Below are positions 43,433 through 52,577 of a DNA stretch of 64,000 nt, piece after piece; within the stretch, counting starts at the first letter, position 1, and every line of letters starts with the position of its first letter. The notes beneath the pieces were generated by a model. That model searched no databases. It saw only the letters and a list, made by a program, of their open reading frames with translations, and was not told the DNA's origin. The DNA is taken from contig JBJTDR010000101.1 in NCBI GenBank assembly GCA_046092445.1, positions 1 through 64,000 on the forward strand, in the 5' to 3' direction. Origin of the DNA: CAIUPE01 sp046092445. Lineage in GTDB: Bacteria > Pseudomonadota > Alphaproteobacteria > Rhizobiales > Beijerinckiaceae. The translations under genes were made by a program, and so were the position numbers.

Positions 43433-44098
43433 ATAACCCTACCGAGAGACACAAAACGACCGATCTAGGCATGGAGACATTAATTTTTCTGCTGACTTAC
43501 GCACGTCAAAGACATGTTCATTTTATAAAAAAGCGCACGAGACGCAAAAGTTCATTACCGATATCAACTGTTAAAACAGATAATAGATTTTTCAATGTTT
43601 TTCGTCGCGCGTTTCAACGCTATTAGTTTTTGTCACGCTCCGATCTAAATGCAGCATGAAGGCAGGGATAAAGAGGATTTAATTGAAGAGAGATATTCTC
43701 TTTACCTGTGGCGTGATAACCGCCAACCTCTGGCGGTATGAAATTTCATTTGTCGGTAATGGTTCGACGTTTCGGTCTCTGAGTCGACTGTTTCGGAAGT
43801 TTCCTAATCATGTTTGGTTAGAGACCGTCGAAGTTTTCGGTTGTTGGGAAATGACAATCTACTGTTACATTGTTGGATAAACAAAAAGTAGGAATATCGG
43901 ACATGACTCGTCTTGGTAAAGTAACATAAACGGAGGATACCGCTGAATAGGGTTGCCAAATAGATTTAAATTCGTTGATCAAAAGTCGAATCGCAAGCGA
44001 GTTGAGAAAATATTTCTTGGAATTGTGTTTACTGTTTCCGTTAGACATCAGGTCGACCCAATACTTCTGTGTTGTGACATTGCAAAGAAGATACGAAG
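43433..44098. other. AT-rich 666-base spacer without a supported gene
   Basis: No gene with family features is found. The stretch contains a hairpin ACCGCCA/TGGCGGT (43719-43737), a palindrome AGAGA/TCTCT just before it, and a long bulged inverted repeat (43763-43832). A 30-codon frame at 43649-43741 (MQHEGRDKEDLIEE...) looks protein-like but has no ribosome-binding site and an in-frame stop directly upstream; it may be a relic of a lost gene. Confidence 0.6.
43763..43832. repeat. Bulged long inverted repeat
   Basis: TTCGAC (43763-43768) and GGTCTCT (43774-43780) pair with AGAGACC (43820-43826) and GTCGAA (43827-43832). The result is 13 paired bases with a five-base bulge and a 39-base loop. 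Could be a structured RNA or the remains of a mobile-element end. Confidence 0.5.
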
Positions 44099-45071
44099 AT
44101 GCTGCATCTACTCGTCGCCGAAAAAATTCATGATGCTGGATTGAAGTTGATTAGAGACGCTGAGCGCGTGACCTATGATTACGTCCCAGAGCTATCAACT
44201 GATTCTTAATACTAATCTGATCCACAAGGCCGATGGCTTGATTGTTCGCACTCAGCGTGTCTCCGCTGACACGATCAAGAGGGCAATAGATCTCAAGATC
44301 GTCTCCCGTCATGGCGTTGGCTATGATGCGGTCGATATCTCGGCATTGAACATACGGGGCATACCGCTTGCAATTATTGGTGATGTCAACTCTCGACCAG
44401 TTGCTGAGCACACGATAATGCCAATTCTTGCACTCGCTAAAAAAATCCTCAATTACGATCTGGCAACGCGTGACGGAGAATGGGACTGCCGTAATCGCTT
44501 TGACTCTGCTGAACTCTATGACAAGACATTACTAATTGTGGGTTTTGGTCGTATCGGACGCCATGTTGCACGAATGGCATTGGGCTTTGGCATGATGGTT
44601 CTTGCTTATGATCCAGGTTTACAATCTGACGTTATTCGGTTTACTGGAGTTGAATCGGTTGAGTCGCGAATGGAGGGTCTCTGTCGTGCAGATATCATTA
44701 GCTTGCATGCACCGAGATGTGGCGAAATACCGCTTATTGGGGCCTGTCAGTTTTCCGCTATGAAGCCCTCGTCATTCATCGTAAATACTGCCCGCGGCGG
44801 TCTTATCGACGAGTAGGCACTAGTTGCTGCGCTTGATTCAGGACGTTTGGCTGGCGCAGGCATTGGTGTTTTCGCTGGCGAACCCCCGCCCTCCTACCAT
44901 CCACTTTTTAGCCGTGACAACGTTATCCTATCACCACACACTGTATCTCTAACGGCTGAAGCGGCTGCTCGAATGGCAGTCACATCGGTTCGAAACGTGC
45001 TCGACTATTTTAATGGACGACTTGATCCTTCTTTCGTTGTTAATCGCGATGAAATAGGCTATCATAGTTGA
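44099..45071 (+). pseudogene. 2-hydroxyacid dehydrogenase, broken by a frameshift and an amber codon
   Basis: The true N-terminus starts at 44099 (MLHLLVAEKIHDAGLKLIRD) and runs to a stop after ELSTDS near 44206. The family sequence continues one base off (LIHKADGLIVRTQRVSADTI, then VSRHGVGYDAVDISALN), so one base was gained or two lost near 44205-44212. A second lesion is the in-frame TAG at 44814-44816 inside NTARGGLIDE/ALVAALDSGRL, where the family usually has Gln or Ala. The catalytic Arg, Glu (replaced by GVFAGEPPP) and the SPHTVS histidine can still be read. Two independent lesions indicate a real pseudogene. Its tail overlaps the convergent SDR gene by 32 bases. Confidence 0.85.
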
Positions 45072-45879
45072 GCGTCATTTTTTTAGACGGATGTGGCGAG
45101 CTTTCGTAAGCGCCCCATATAGACTGGTCGTAATTTATATTGGCGCCAGTCATCAAGCCAGACTCGCTTGAGGCGAGAAAGGCAACCGCGCGGGCTACCT
45201 CGTTTGGATCTATAAGACGACCAAAAGGCTGTTGTGGCGCAGCTCTTTCGAGCCAATCCGGCGGATTGCCGTCGCTCTGCTGAATGAGATTCTCGCCCTC
45301 CGATGCCATCCAACCAATATTCAGACTGTTAATCCGAATACGGTTTCGCAGAACCGAGAATGCAATGTTTTCAGTGAGGGTGGCCAGCGCACCTTTCGAC
45401 GCACAGTAAGCAGTCAGAAAAGGTTGCCCTGCTTTAGCGGACATTGAGCCGATGTTAACAATTGTTCCTTCAATTTGTTCACGAATCATCACCTCTAGAG
45501 TTTTTTGAGTTAAAAAAAATGGACCACGTACATTCGTATTGAAAATAGCGTCGAATAGTTCAGGTGTTGTATTCAGAATTGTGCCACGATTTGTGATCGC
45601 GGCACAATTTACTAATGTATCAATTCGCCCAAATATTTTATCGGAAATTGAGATTACATTTTTGCAGTCTTCTATACTTGATTGCTCAAATTGTATAAAG
45701 ATCGCATTTGTACCGTAAGTCTCCTTTATCTCTCGGGTTGTTGCCTCGCCACGGACCATATCTCGACCACAGATTACAATGCCTTCCGCACCACGCTCAG
45801 CGAGAATTCTAGCAACGGCCTTTCCGAGGCCTTGAGTTGATCCCGTGACAACTGCAATTTTTCCGCCGAACTGTGCCAT
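45040..45879 (-). CDS. Short-chain dehydrogenase/reductase
   Basis: This 279-residue SDR starts at MAQFGGKIAVVTGSTQGLGK, with AGGAGA upstream. It has NCAAITNRG, catalytic Ser in VNIGSMSAKAG and the YCASKGA Tyr/Lys pair. The C-terminus is about 20 residues longer than in plain FabG-like enzymes and ends in the part that overlaps the pseudogene tail. It is divergent from the ribose-type importer genes and may act on the sugar imported by them. Confidence 0.87.
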   Translation of the reverse strand: MAQFGGKIAVVTGSTQGLGKAVARILAERGAEGIVICGRDMVRGEATTREIKETYGTNAIFIQFEQSSIEDCKNVISISDKIFGRIDTLVNCAAITNRGTILNTTPELFDAIFNTNVRGPFFLTQKTLEVMIREQIEGTIVNIGSMSAKAGQPFLTAYCASKGALATLTENIAFSVLRNRIRINSLNIGWMASEGENLIQQSDGNPPDWLERAAPQQPFGRLIDPNEVARAVAFLASSESGLMTGANINYDQSIWGAYESSPHPSKKMTLNYDSLFHRD

Positions 45880-46212
45880 TTTCTCTCCTGCTGGTTCGGG
45901 TGTCAGTATGTATCGACCTACAATGCGTCTTTTATCTATCTTGTATTGGCCCATTCTTGCTAGCCGTAGGGAAGGGATTTTTGATGATAAGATTATTTAC
46001 TATGCTCTACGTCTTTTCCTATGAATCCGATCGTTAATGTGCGTCTTAGAGAAATTCTGAATTATATCCTCAATTGAGTGTGTTCTAACTTTTTAGGATA
46101 ACATCATTGCATTTAAAATTAATTGCTCGGTTGTCGTTGCAAATGTGATTGAACACGTTACGATCACATCGCCTAGGAAAAATTCGGGCTCATATATGGG
46201 GAGGATAAAAGA
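45880..46212. other. AT-rich promoter spacer between SDR and sugar-importer operon
   Basis: The spacer has no gene. It must hold divergent promoters for the SDR and the importer. GGGGAGGA lies before the binding-protein start. A near-palindrome CACGTTACGATCACATCG around 46154 could bind a regulator, but this is weak. Confidence 0.55.
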
Positions 46213-47259
46213 ATGAGAGTATTGAGAAATGGACTGTTGGTCGCCGCGCTAATTGAGGTCGCTTTAGTTGTGCCGGCCGCTGCGGCTGGAAAGGTTGTGA
46301 TTGGCTACTCGGCGCCTGCTCTTCTTGGTGGACAGGGTCAGATCCAGGCTGGCCTTGTCAATGGCGCCAAGGCGAAGGGTTGGGAGGTTCTGACCATTAC
46401 CTCAGGGGGTGATGCACAGAAGCAAATTAACGATATAAATGATTTCATTGCGCAAAGGGTCGATGCCATTGTCGCGGTCCCTGATGACAGTGCAGGTATT
46501 TGTCAGGCGGTTAAATCGGCTAAAGCAGCAAAAATTCCGTTTTACACAATTGATCGTTCCCCATCTGGCTGTGAAATCGATATGGTTATTTTGTCGGATA
46601 ATTATCTTGCCGGTAAGCAAGCTGGAGAGGCAATGGTTGCTTTCTTGATAGACCGTTACGGCTCCGCGAAGGGAAAAGTCTTGGAGATCACCGGTAATCT
46701 CGCACAGAATGTCGCTCAATTGCGCGGTGCCGGGTTCAACGACGTGATCAAGAAGAGTCCGGGGATCAAGGTGATCACAAAGGTAGGTGATTGGGACGCG
46801 CCGAAGGGCGTCGATATTGTCCGCGACGTTGCTTCATCTGAAGCCGATCTCGATGGTATCTACATGCATTCCGATTGTGTTTATTCTGAAGGGACGGTTC
46901 AAACATTGAAGGAGCTTGGTAAGGGTGCCGAGTCGGGCCAGAATGGTCATATATTCCTCGCCAGTGTTGATGCTTGTCTCTCAGCTCTAGAATTGATGCG
47001 GGCAAACAAGTTCGATCATGCTTCGAATCAACCGATCCCGGATTTCGGAATGCTCGCTGCTGACTTTATTGAAAAGAAACTCAGGGGAGAAGTAATCGCC
47101 CCGGGCGAGGTCAAGAAAGATGGGACACTTTGGTCACCCGCTCGAATTGAGAAGTCGGACGTTGGCATGCAGTTATTCTTGTCCACCACACCAATCAACA
47201 AGTCGAACATGAACGATGAGCGTCTTTGGGGTAATATTGAAAAGAAAAATGGCGGTTGA
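46213..47259 (+). CDS. Ribose-type ABC importer, periplasmic sugar-binding protein
   Basis: The 348-residue protein has a Sec signal peptide (hydrophobic GLLVAALIEVALVVPAAAA, cleavage after AAA). The mature part is a type I periplasmic binding protein of the RbsB group: VVIGYSAPALLGGQGQIQAG, DFIAQRVDAIVAVPDDSAG and YTIDRSPSGCE. It is the first gene of a three-gene importer. Given the neighbours, D-apiose or another branched or deoxy sugar is a reasonable guess for the ligand. A strong hairpin follows the gene. Confidence 0.88.
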   Translation: MRVLRNGLLVAALIEVALVVPAAAAGKVVIGYSAPALLGGQGQIQAGLVNGAKAKGWEVLTITSGGDAQKQINDINDFIAQRVDAIVAVPDDSAGICQAVKSAKAAKIPFYTIDRSPSGCEIDMVILSDNYLAGKQAGEAMVAFLIDRYGSAKGKVLEITGNLAQNVAQLRGAGFNDVIKKSPGIKVITKVGDWDAPKGVDIVRDVASSEADLDGIYMHSDCVYSEGTVQTLKELGKGAESGQNGHIFLASVDACLSALELMRANKFDHASNQPIPDFGMLAADFIEKKLRGEVIAPGEVKKDGTLWSPARIEKSDVGMQLFLSTTPINKSNMNDERLWGNIEKKNGG

Positions 47260-47286
47260 TCAGCATAATACAAAAACTTAAACGCA

Positions 47287-47320
47287 GAGGTGCGGTTTTG
47301 GATTTTCGAAACCGCACCTC
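47287..47320 (+). terminator. Intercistronic hairpin after the sugar-binding-protein gene
   Basis: GAGGTGCGGTTT (47287-47298) and AAACCGCACCTC (47309-47320) pair perfectly over 12 bases around a ten-base loop. No T-run follows. As with the hairpin at 28248-28283, it probably protects the upstream mRNA and lowers read-through to the ATPase gene. Confidence 0.7.
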
Positions 47321-47355
47321 CAAACTCAAAGAAGTAAACAGGACGGAGAGCAGAA

Positions 47356-48888
47356 ATGGAAGATGCTGTTCCAACGCCTGTGGTTGAAATGCTTGATATC
47401 GTCAAGGTTTTTCCTGGCGTTAGAGCCCTTGACTCAGTTTCTTTTTCTGTGAGGCATGGCGAGATACATGCGTTGCTAGGTAAGAATGGTGCGGGAAAAT
47501 CAACCTTGATGCATGTTCTGACAGGGTTATACACTCCTGACTCAGGATCGATTCGCGTCAGAGATATCCAATACGAAAATTTGAATACTGCGCGGGCGAA
47601 AGAGGCTGGTATCGCACTAGTCGCGCAGCATGCAAAGTTCGTTCCGGGCCTAAGCATCGCTGAAAATTTATACAGCGGGATGCTGCCGGTAGGACAATTT
47701 GGCTTTGTGGACTGGAAGAAAATGAGACGCGATGCCAGTGATAGGCTCGGTCAGTTCGATATTGATATTGATGTCACCCGGTTAATGGAAGAGACGACTG
47801 TTGCCGAGCGGCAGATGATAGAAATTGCGCGGGCACTGTTTGCTGATGCGAGTGTGATTATTCTCGATGAGCCCACGGCTCCTCTGCCAAAACATGATGT
47901 GGTAAAATTATTTGAATTTGTTCGAAGACAGCGTGAGCGTGGTGCGTCTTTCATCTATATTTCACACTATCTCGAGGAAATATTTGAAGTTGCTGATCAC
48001 GTAACTGTAATGCGCAACGGCACTGTAGCGGGGTCCTCGCCGGTTAAAGACATTACTCAGCCAGAACTAATACGATTGATTAGTGGTGCAGATGTCGAGC
48101 GCTACAAGAGAGAAGGTAGTTCGATTGGTGGAGCAGTTCTCGAAGTTAAGGGGCTAACGCGACCGGGGGCCTATTCCGATGTCAATTTGATGTTTCATGG
48201 TGGTGAGGTCGTAGGTCTCACGGGACTTGAAGGCAGTGGACCCGGCGAACTTGCGCGCGGTCTTTTCGGACTGGAGACGCTCGGTGAGGGCAAGGTAACA
48301 CTCAATTCCGTTTCCTATCGCAATGGAAGCCCCATTGTTGCTCTTCAGCAAGGCTTAGCTTATCTTCCGAGAGATCGTCACGGCCTTGGCATCATTGGAG
48401 TTCGGAGTGTTCGTGACAATGTCTCGCTATCGGTGCTTGAACGGCTGGAACCGCTTTTTGGGTTGATTAACAGTGCTAAAGAGAAAAAGCTTGTTCAAGA
48501 TTATATCGATGTTCTGGGAATTAAGGCTCCGTCAATGAGCACAGCGGTTGAAAATCTCAGTGGCGGCAACCAGCAAAAGGTTGTTGTCGCAAAACTAGCC
48601 GCTACCGAACCAAAAATGCTTTTTCTTGATGAACCCACTCAAGGTGTGGATGTTCAGGCGAAGGTTGAGTTACTTCGGATTGTTGATGATTTGAGCAAGC
48701 GCGGTGTTGCTGTAGCTGTTGTTTCTGATGAACTTAGCGAGTTGATAGATATTTGTGATAGAATCGTTGTGTTCTATCGCGGCGCTATCATTCGAGAATT
48801 CCGAAAGGATAGTGATAAGATAACCACTGCAATATTATTGGCTGCTATCGAAGGTGAGACCATGGAGATGGTGGATGCAAGTGTCTAA
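47356..48888 (+). CDS. Ribose-type ABC importer, double ATPase (RbsA/MglA-like)
   Basis: The gene encodes 510 residues with two ATPase halves. The first has LLGKNGAGKSTLMHVLTGLY, VAERQMIEIARAL and VIILDEPTAPLPKHD. The second has the degenerate Walker A region LTGLEGSGPGEL that is normal for RbsA, then NLSGGNQQKVVVAKLAA and LFLDEPTQGVD. The coding sequence is clearly richer in A/T-ending codons than the importers at 13-16 kb and 26-34 kb. CGGAGAGCAG is the ribosome-binding site. Confidence 0.92.
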   Translation: MEDAVPTPVVEMLDIVKVFPGVRALDSVSFSVRHGEIHALLGKNGAGKSTLMHVLTGLYTPDSGSIRVRDIQYENLNTARAKEAGIALVAQHAKFVPGLSIAENLYSGMLPVGQFGFVDWKKMRRDASDRLGQFDIDIDVTRLMEETTVAERQMIEIARALFADASVIILDEPTAPLPKHDVVKLFEFVRRQRERGASFIYISHYLEEIFEVADHVTVMRNGTVAGSSPVKDITQPELIRLISGADVERYKREGSSIGGAVLEVKGLTRPGAYSDVNLMFHGGEVVGLTGLEGSGPGELARGLFGLETLGEGKVTLNSVSYRNGSPIVALQQGLAYLPRDRHGLGIIGVRSVRDNVSLSVLERLEPLFGLINSAKEKKLVQDYIDVLGIKAPSMSTAVENLSGGNQQKVVVAKLAATEPKMLFLDEPTQGVDVQAKVELLRIVDDLSKRGVAVAVVSDELSELIDICDRIVVFYRGAIIREFRKDSDKITTAILLAAIEGETMEMVDASV

Positions 48889-49933
48889 ATACATTCCGAC
48901 TTTGCTAGATCATTTGATTTGGGTGATTCTAGGTTTAGTATTTGTTTTTTTTGTATTTCAGTCACCTGTATTTCTGACATCGACAAATATCACGAATATT
49001 CTTACTGCCGCAGCCGTTCTGGGGATCTTGGTTGTGGGGCAGACGTTTGTTCTGATAACGGGGAATTTTGATCTCTCTTCCGAGTCGACGCTGGGGGTTA
49101 CAGCTCTCTTCGGTATGTTTTTGATCGTCCCTGCAACGCCCCCTTATTGGGGTGGAGGGATAATGCTCAATCCTTACCTTGCAATTATCACGATTCTTCT
49201 AACTGGTGCGCTGATTGGTTATGTTGTCGGATTTTTGATCACGGTTGGTAAAATGAATAACTTTATTGTGACGCTCGCAATGCTGCTTATTCTAAGAGGC
49301 CTTATGATGGCTTTCACTCAGGGAAAGCCCATAAGCGGACTGAATTTTGAGCCTGCTGAAGTATACTTTTGGTTGGGTCACGAGGCGCTTTTCCAAATCC
49401 CCAATTCGGCTCGGATCCCAATAGCCGTTGTTGCAACAGCAGTAGTGTTTGGAGCCGGACATATCTTCCTTAATCACCGTCGATTTGGCCGAGAACTTTA
49501 TGCAATTGGGGGCAACAAGAATGCAGCCATTGCTTCGGGTATCGACGCGGATCGCCGCATCCGCCAAGTTTATGTTATGAGCGGAATACTAGCTGCGCTC
49601 GCAGGTTGGATGCTTGCTGGTCGGGTCGGTTCAATCCAAGTCAACCTTGGTGACGGATACATATTCACGGTTATGGCGGCAGCAGTGATCGGTGGCATCA
49701 GTTTGCAGGGTGGCCGCGGAACAATGCTGGGCGCACTCGGTGGTGTACTTTTATTATCGACAATTGATCGTGGTCTAAATCTCATGAGAGTTTCCGTGTT
49801 TTGGGTAAAGGTTATTCAAGGCCTAATAATCATGTTTGCCATGTTTATTGACGCCCAGCGTGTTCGTTACCGCACACCCCATGTCAAGGTTGCTAGGTCA
49901 GTGGTTGCGAGATCAACGGACAAGATGGCATAG
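48875..49933 (+). CDS. Ribose-type ABC importer permease (RbsC-like)
   Basis: The protein has 352 residues from the ATG at 48875, which overlaps the ATPase gene by 14 bases and has GGAG seven bases upstream. It has about ten hydrophobic segments and the RbsC signatures VGQTFVLITGNFDLSSESTLG and RELYAIGGNKNAAIASGID. It forms the homodimeric channel for the sugar-binding protein encoded two genes upstream. Confidence 0.9.
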   Translation: MQVSKYIPTLLDHLIWVILGLVFVFFVFQSPVFLTSTNITNILTAAAVLGILVVGQTFVLITGNFDLSSESTLGVTALFGMFLIVPATPPYWGGGIMLNPYLAIITILLTGALIGYVVGFLITVGKMNNFIVTLAMLLILRGLMMAFTQGKPISGLNFEPAEVYFWLGHEALFQIPNSARIPIAVVATAVVFGAGHIFLNHRRFGRELYAIGGNKNAAIASGIDADRRIRQVYVMSGILAALAGWMLAGRVGSIQVNLGDGYIFTVMAAAVIGGISLQGGRGTMLGALGGVLLLSTIDRGLNLMRVSVFWVKVIQGLIIMFAMFIDAQRVRYRTPHVKVARSVVARSTDKMA

Positions 49934-50010
49934 GCGTTTTCTTCTCTCTTCTCCTGAGTGCGTTGCACCACGCGTCCATTAACGGCTGAGCAGTGGTTTC
50001 TTTCGGTCAA

Positions 50011-50027
50011 ATTGTAATCGGGTCGTG
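50011..50027. promoter_or_regulatory. CTGTAATTnGGGTA-like element before the IolG-like gene
   Basis: ATTGTAATCGGGTCGTG resembles the repeated element at 36362-36403 in TGTAAT and GGGT with the same spacing. It lies 50 bases before the start codon at 50077. A related word, CTGTAATTTTGGATA, is at 51091-51105 before the allE gene. Confidence 0.3.
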
Positions 50028-50076
50028 TCTAAATTTGATAAGTCTTCTCATACCTAACTGAACAGGGATCATCACG

Positions 50077-51075
50077 ATGACAATTGCTTTCGGCTTACTC
50101 GGTGCGGGTCGTATCGGCAAAACACATGCGACAGCGATACTCGGAATTCCCGGTGCAAAGCTCGCGGCGGTCTATGATCCTATTGCCGCCGCAGCCGAGC
50201 ACATTGTTGCTATATGCGGTGCGCGCCGCGCATCCGTTGAAGAAATTCTCGCTGACAAGTCGATCGATGCTGTTCTTATCTGTACACCTACTGATTTGCA
50301 TGCAGACCAAATTGAACTCTCAGCGAAAGCGGGTAAAGCAATTTTCTGCGAAAAGCCTGTTGATCTTTGTGCCAAGCGCGTTCGTGCGTGTCTCAAAGTA
50401 ATTGACGCCACAAAGGCCAAGCTGATGATTGGCTTCAACCGGCGTTTCGACGTCAATTTTTCTGCGGTTCGGAAGAGTATTGACGCCGATGATATCGGTT
50501 GTGTCGAGTTGGTCCAGATTGTATCTCGTGATCCTTGCCCTCCTTCGCTAGATTACATCAAGCGCTCGGGAGGTCTTTTCCGCGATATGATGATTCATGA
50601 TTTAGACTTGGCACGTTTTCTCCTCAATGGTGAGGAGATTGTATCCGTTTCGGCCACAGGTTCTGTGCTTGTTGATTATGATATTGGCGCGGCTGCCGAT
50701 GTTGATACGGCTACTGCGACGTTGCGATCCAAATCAGGTAAAATCGTTGTGATAACCAATTCTCGCCGGGCAACCTATGGCTATGATCAGCGCATCGAAA
50801 TTCATGGATCGAAGGGCGCTTTAAGTGCAGCCAATATTCATAAAAATACTGTAACGCTTGCCAATACTGATGGTTATCGAGAGGCTCCCCTGATGAACTT
50901 CTTCATGGAGCGTTATGCCGATGCTTATCGCTCGGAATTGCAAAGTTTTGTGGATGCAGTTCAGAACGGAACCCCCATTTCGCCATCGGGTATTGACGGG
51001 CTTAAGGCACTCGAGCTTGCGGATGCTTGTGTAATATCTATGCAGACAAAGGCTGAAGTAATCGTTTCTGTGTAA
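50077..51075 (+). CDS. Inositol 2-dehydrogenase-like oxidoreductase (Gfo/Idh/MocA)
   Basis: The 332-residue protein has the Rossmann motif LGAGRIGKTHA, the catalytic lysine block IFCEKPVDLCAKR, and RSGGLFRDMMIHDLDLARFL, which together match IolG-type inositol dehydrogenases. It may oxidise inositol or another cyclitol or sugar. No iolE, iolD or iolB gene is in the window, so a true inositol pathway is not demonstrated. It follows the sugar importer in the same direction after 143 bases. Confidence 0.83.
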   Translation: MTIAFGLLGAGRIGKTHATAILGIPGAKLAAVYDPIAAAAEHIVAICGARRASVEEILADKSIDAVLICTPTDLHADQIELSAKAGKAIFCEKPVDLCAKRVRACLKVIDATKAKLMIGFNRRFDVNFSAVRKSIDADDIGCVELVQIVSRDPCPPSLDYIKRSGGLFRDMMIHDLDLARFLLNGEEIVSVSATGSVLVDYDIGAAADVDTATATLRSKSGKIVVITNSRRATYGYDQRIEIHGSKGALSAANIHKNTVTLANTDGYREAPLMNFFMERYADAYRSELQSFVDAVQNGTPISPSGIDGLKALELADACVISMQTKAEVIVSV

Positions 51076-51231
51076 TGAACAAAAAAATTCCTGTAATTTT
51101 GGATACCGCTAGATATATGTCCCGGAGATAGAGCGTGCACTATTCCCGGGCCACGAAAAACAATTCCGATGTAAAGGGTAATTCTGCAGTTAATATCTAT
51201 GCGATTTATTCTGAACCCCGCAAAAGGTAAG

Positions 51232-52062
51232 ATGATGAAGAGCCCTGTTTATTATGCCCCGCTAGGAGGCTTGCCTAACCAGACTGAACTATTAACCGAT
51301 CGTGCCGTTTTCAAGGAAGCTTACGCGTTTATTCCGAGGGGCGTCTTGCGCGATACCGTGACAAGTTATCTTCCCTTCTGGGATAATACTCGAGCCTGGA
51401 TTATCGCTCGCCCACTCTCCGGGTTCGCTGAGACGTTCTCGCAGTATATCATGGAAGTGGCACCGAGCGGGGGCAGTGAGAAGCCAGAACCGGACCCAAA
51501 TGCAGAGGCCGTCTTGTTTGTTGTTGATGGTACCTTCAATCTAATTCTTCTTGGTGAATCTCATGAGATGAGGCCCGGAAGCTACGCGTTTATTCCACCT
51601 GGCGCCCAGTGGAGTCTGAAGAACACGAGCACGGTTCCAATCCGTTTCCATTGGATTCGGAAGGCCTATGACGCGGTAGCTGGTATCGACCCACCTACTG
51701 CATTCGTTGTAAACGAGCAGGATATTTTACCAATTTCCATGCCGAATACAAACGAAGTTTGGACGACGACACGGTTTGTTGAACCTATGGATGTTCGGCA
51801 CGACATGCACGTGACTATTGTCTCCTTCGAGCCCGGTGGAGTTATCCCGTTTGCTGAAACCCATGTAATGGAACACGGGCTTTATGTTCTCGAAGGCAAA
51901 GCAGTTTACAAGCTTAACGAGGATTGGGTAGAAGTTGAAGCAGGCGACTTTATGTGGCTGCGCGCCTTTTGTCCCCAGGCTTGCTATGCTGGCGGACCCG
52001 GGCGTTTTCGTTATCTGCTCTACAAGGATGTCAACCGGCATATGAGGCTCTCGCTGCGATGA
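51232..52062 (+). CDS. allE: (S)-ureidoglycine aminohydrolase
   Basis: The gene encodes 276 residues as a double cupin. Diagnostic stretches are GGLPNQTELLTDRAVFKEAY and PRGVLRDTVTSYLPFWD at the start and, in the second cupin, MEHGLYVLEGKAVYKLNEDW followed by FMWLRAFCPQACYAGGPGRF. AllE releases ammonia from (S)-ureidoglycine to give (S)-ureidoglycolate in purine (allantoin) breakdown. The ATG at 51232 is favoured because AAAAGG lies six bases upstream. Its stop overlaps allA by four bases. Confidence 0.92.
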   Translation: MMKSPVYYAPLGGLPNQTELLTDRAVFKEAYAFIPRGVLRDTVTSYLPFWDNTRAWIIARPLSGFAETFSQYIMEVAPSGGSEKPEPDPNAEAVLFVVDGTFNLILLGESHEMRPGSYAFIPPGAQWSLKNTSTVPIRFHWIRKAYDAVAGIDPPTAFVVNEQDILPISMPNTNEVWTTTRFVEPMDVRHDMHVTIVSFEPGGVIPFAETHVMEHGLYVLEGKAVYKLNEDWVEVEAGDFMWLRAFCPQACYAGGPGRFRYLLYKDVNRHMRLSLR

Positions 52063-52577
52063 GCCACATTCTTCATGTTCTGCCGTTGACGAAATGTGCG
52101 TTCTCTCCCTTCGGTGATGTGATTGAGGCTGAGGGTGCTGAGCTTCTGTGCATCAATCAGGGGTTCGGCGCCCGTTACAATAATTTGACCGAGGTGCAGG
52201 TCACGATCGAAGGCGGCGTGACCAATGTGAGCTTAATCGTTGGCGCTGTTCGGCCGTATCCGATCTCTATCAATGTTATGGAACGTCACCCACTTGGGAG
52301 CCAACTCTTTTATCCGTTACAGGATCGTCCTTGGTTGGTCGTTGTTTGCACTGACCCTCGTGACGCCGAAAGCTTTTTTGCATTTCACGCGACAGGTCGT
52401 CAGGGGGTCAATTACGCACGGGGCGTCTGGCATCATCCGCTGCTTGTCCACGAGAATGATAGCCGCTTTCTAGTCATTGATCGCAAAGGACCCGGAAATA
52501 ATCTTGAGGAATATTGGCGCAACGCAGGGAATATCTTTTTGGCAGTTGAACCGCTTGACTTGTTGCGAGGTGTTTGA
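52059..52577 (+). CDS. allA: Ureidoglycolate lyase
   Basis: The protein has 172 residues from the ATG that overlaps the allE stop (ATGA). It carries HPLGSQLFYPLQDRPWLVVV and ARGVWHHPLLVHEND, both typical of AllA, which splits ureidoglycolate to glyoxylate and urea. With allE it forms a two-step module whose product glyoxylate could enter 2-hydroxyacid metabolism. The upstream enzymes that make ureidoglycine are not in the window. Confidence 0.9.
   Translation: MSHILHVLPLTKCAFSPFGDVIEAEGAELLCINQGFGARYNNLTEVQVTIEGGVTNVSLIVGAVRPYPISINVMERHPLGSQLFYPLQDRPWLVVVCTDPRDAESFFAFHATGRQGVNYARGVWHHPLLVHENDSRFLVIDRKGPGNNLEEYWRNAGNIFLAVEPLDLLRGV

Noticed and set aside
43649..43741. Thirty-codon plus-strand frame MQHEGRDKEDLIEE...
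   Set aside because: It reads like a protein, but there is an in-frame stop directly before the ATG, no ribosome-binding site and no homology that I recognise. It is mentioned only as a possible relic.
44814..44816. Pyrrolysine read-through of the amber codon in the dehydrogenase
   Set aside because: An MttB-like gene is present in the window, but it has no amber codon, no pyl genes are seen, and the dehydrogenase also has a separate frameshift. A nonsense mutation is simpler.
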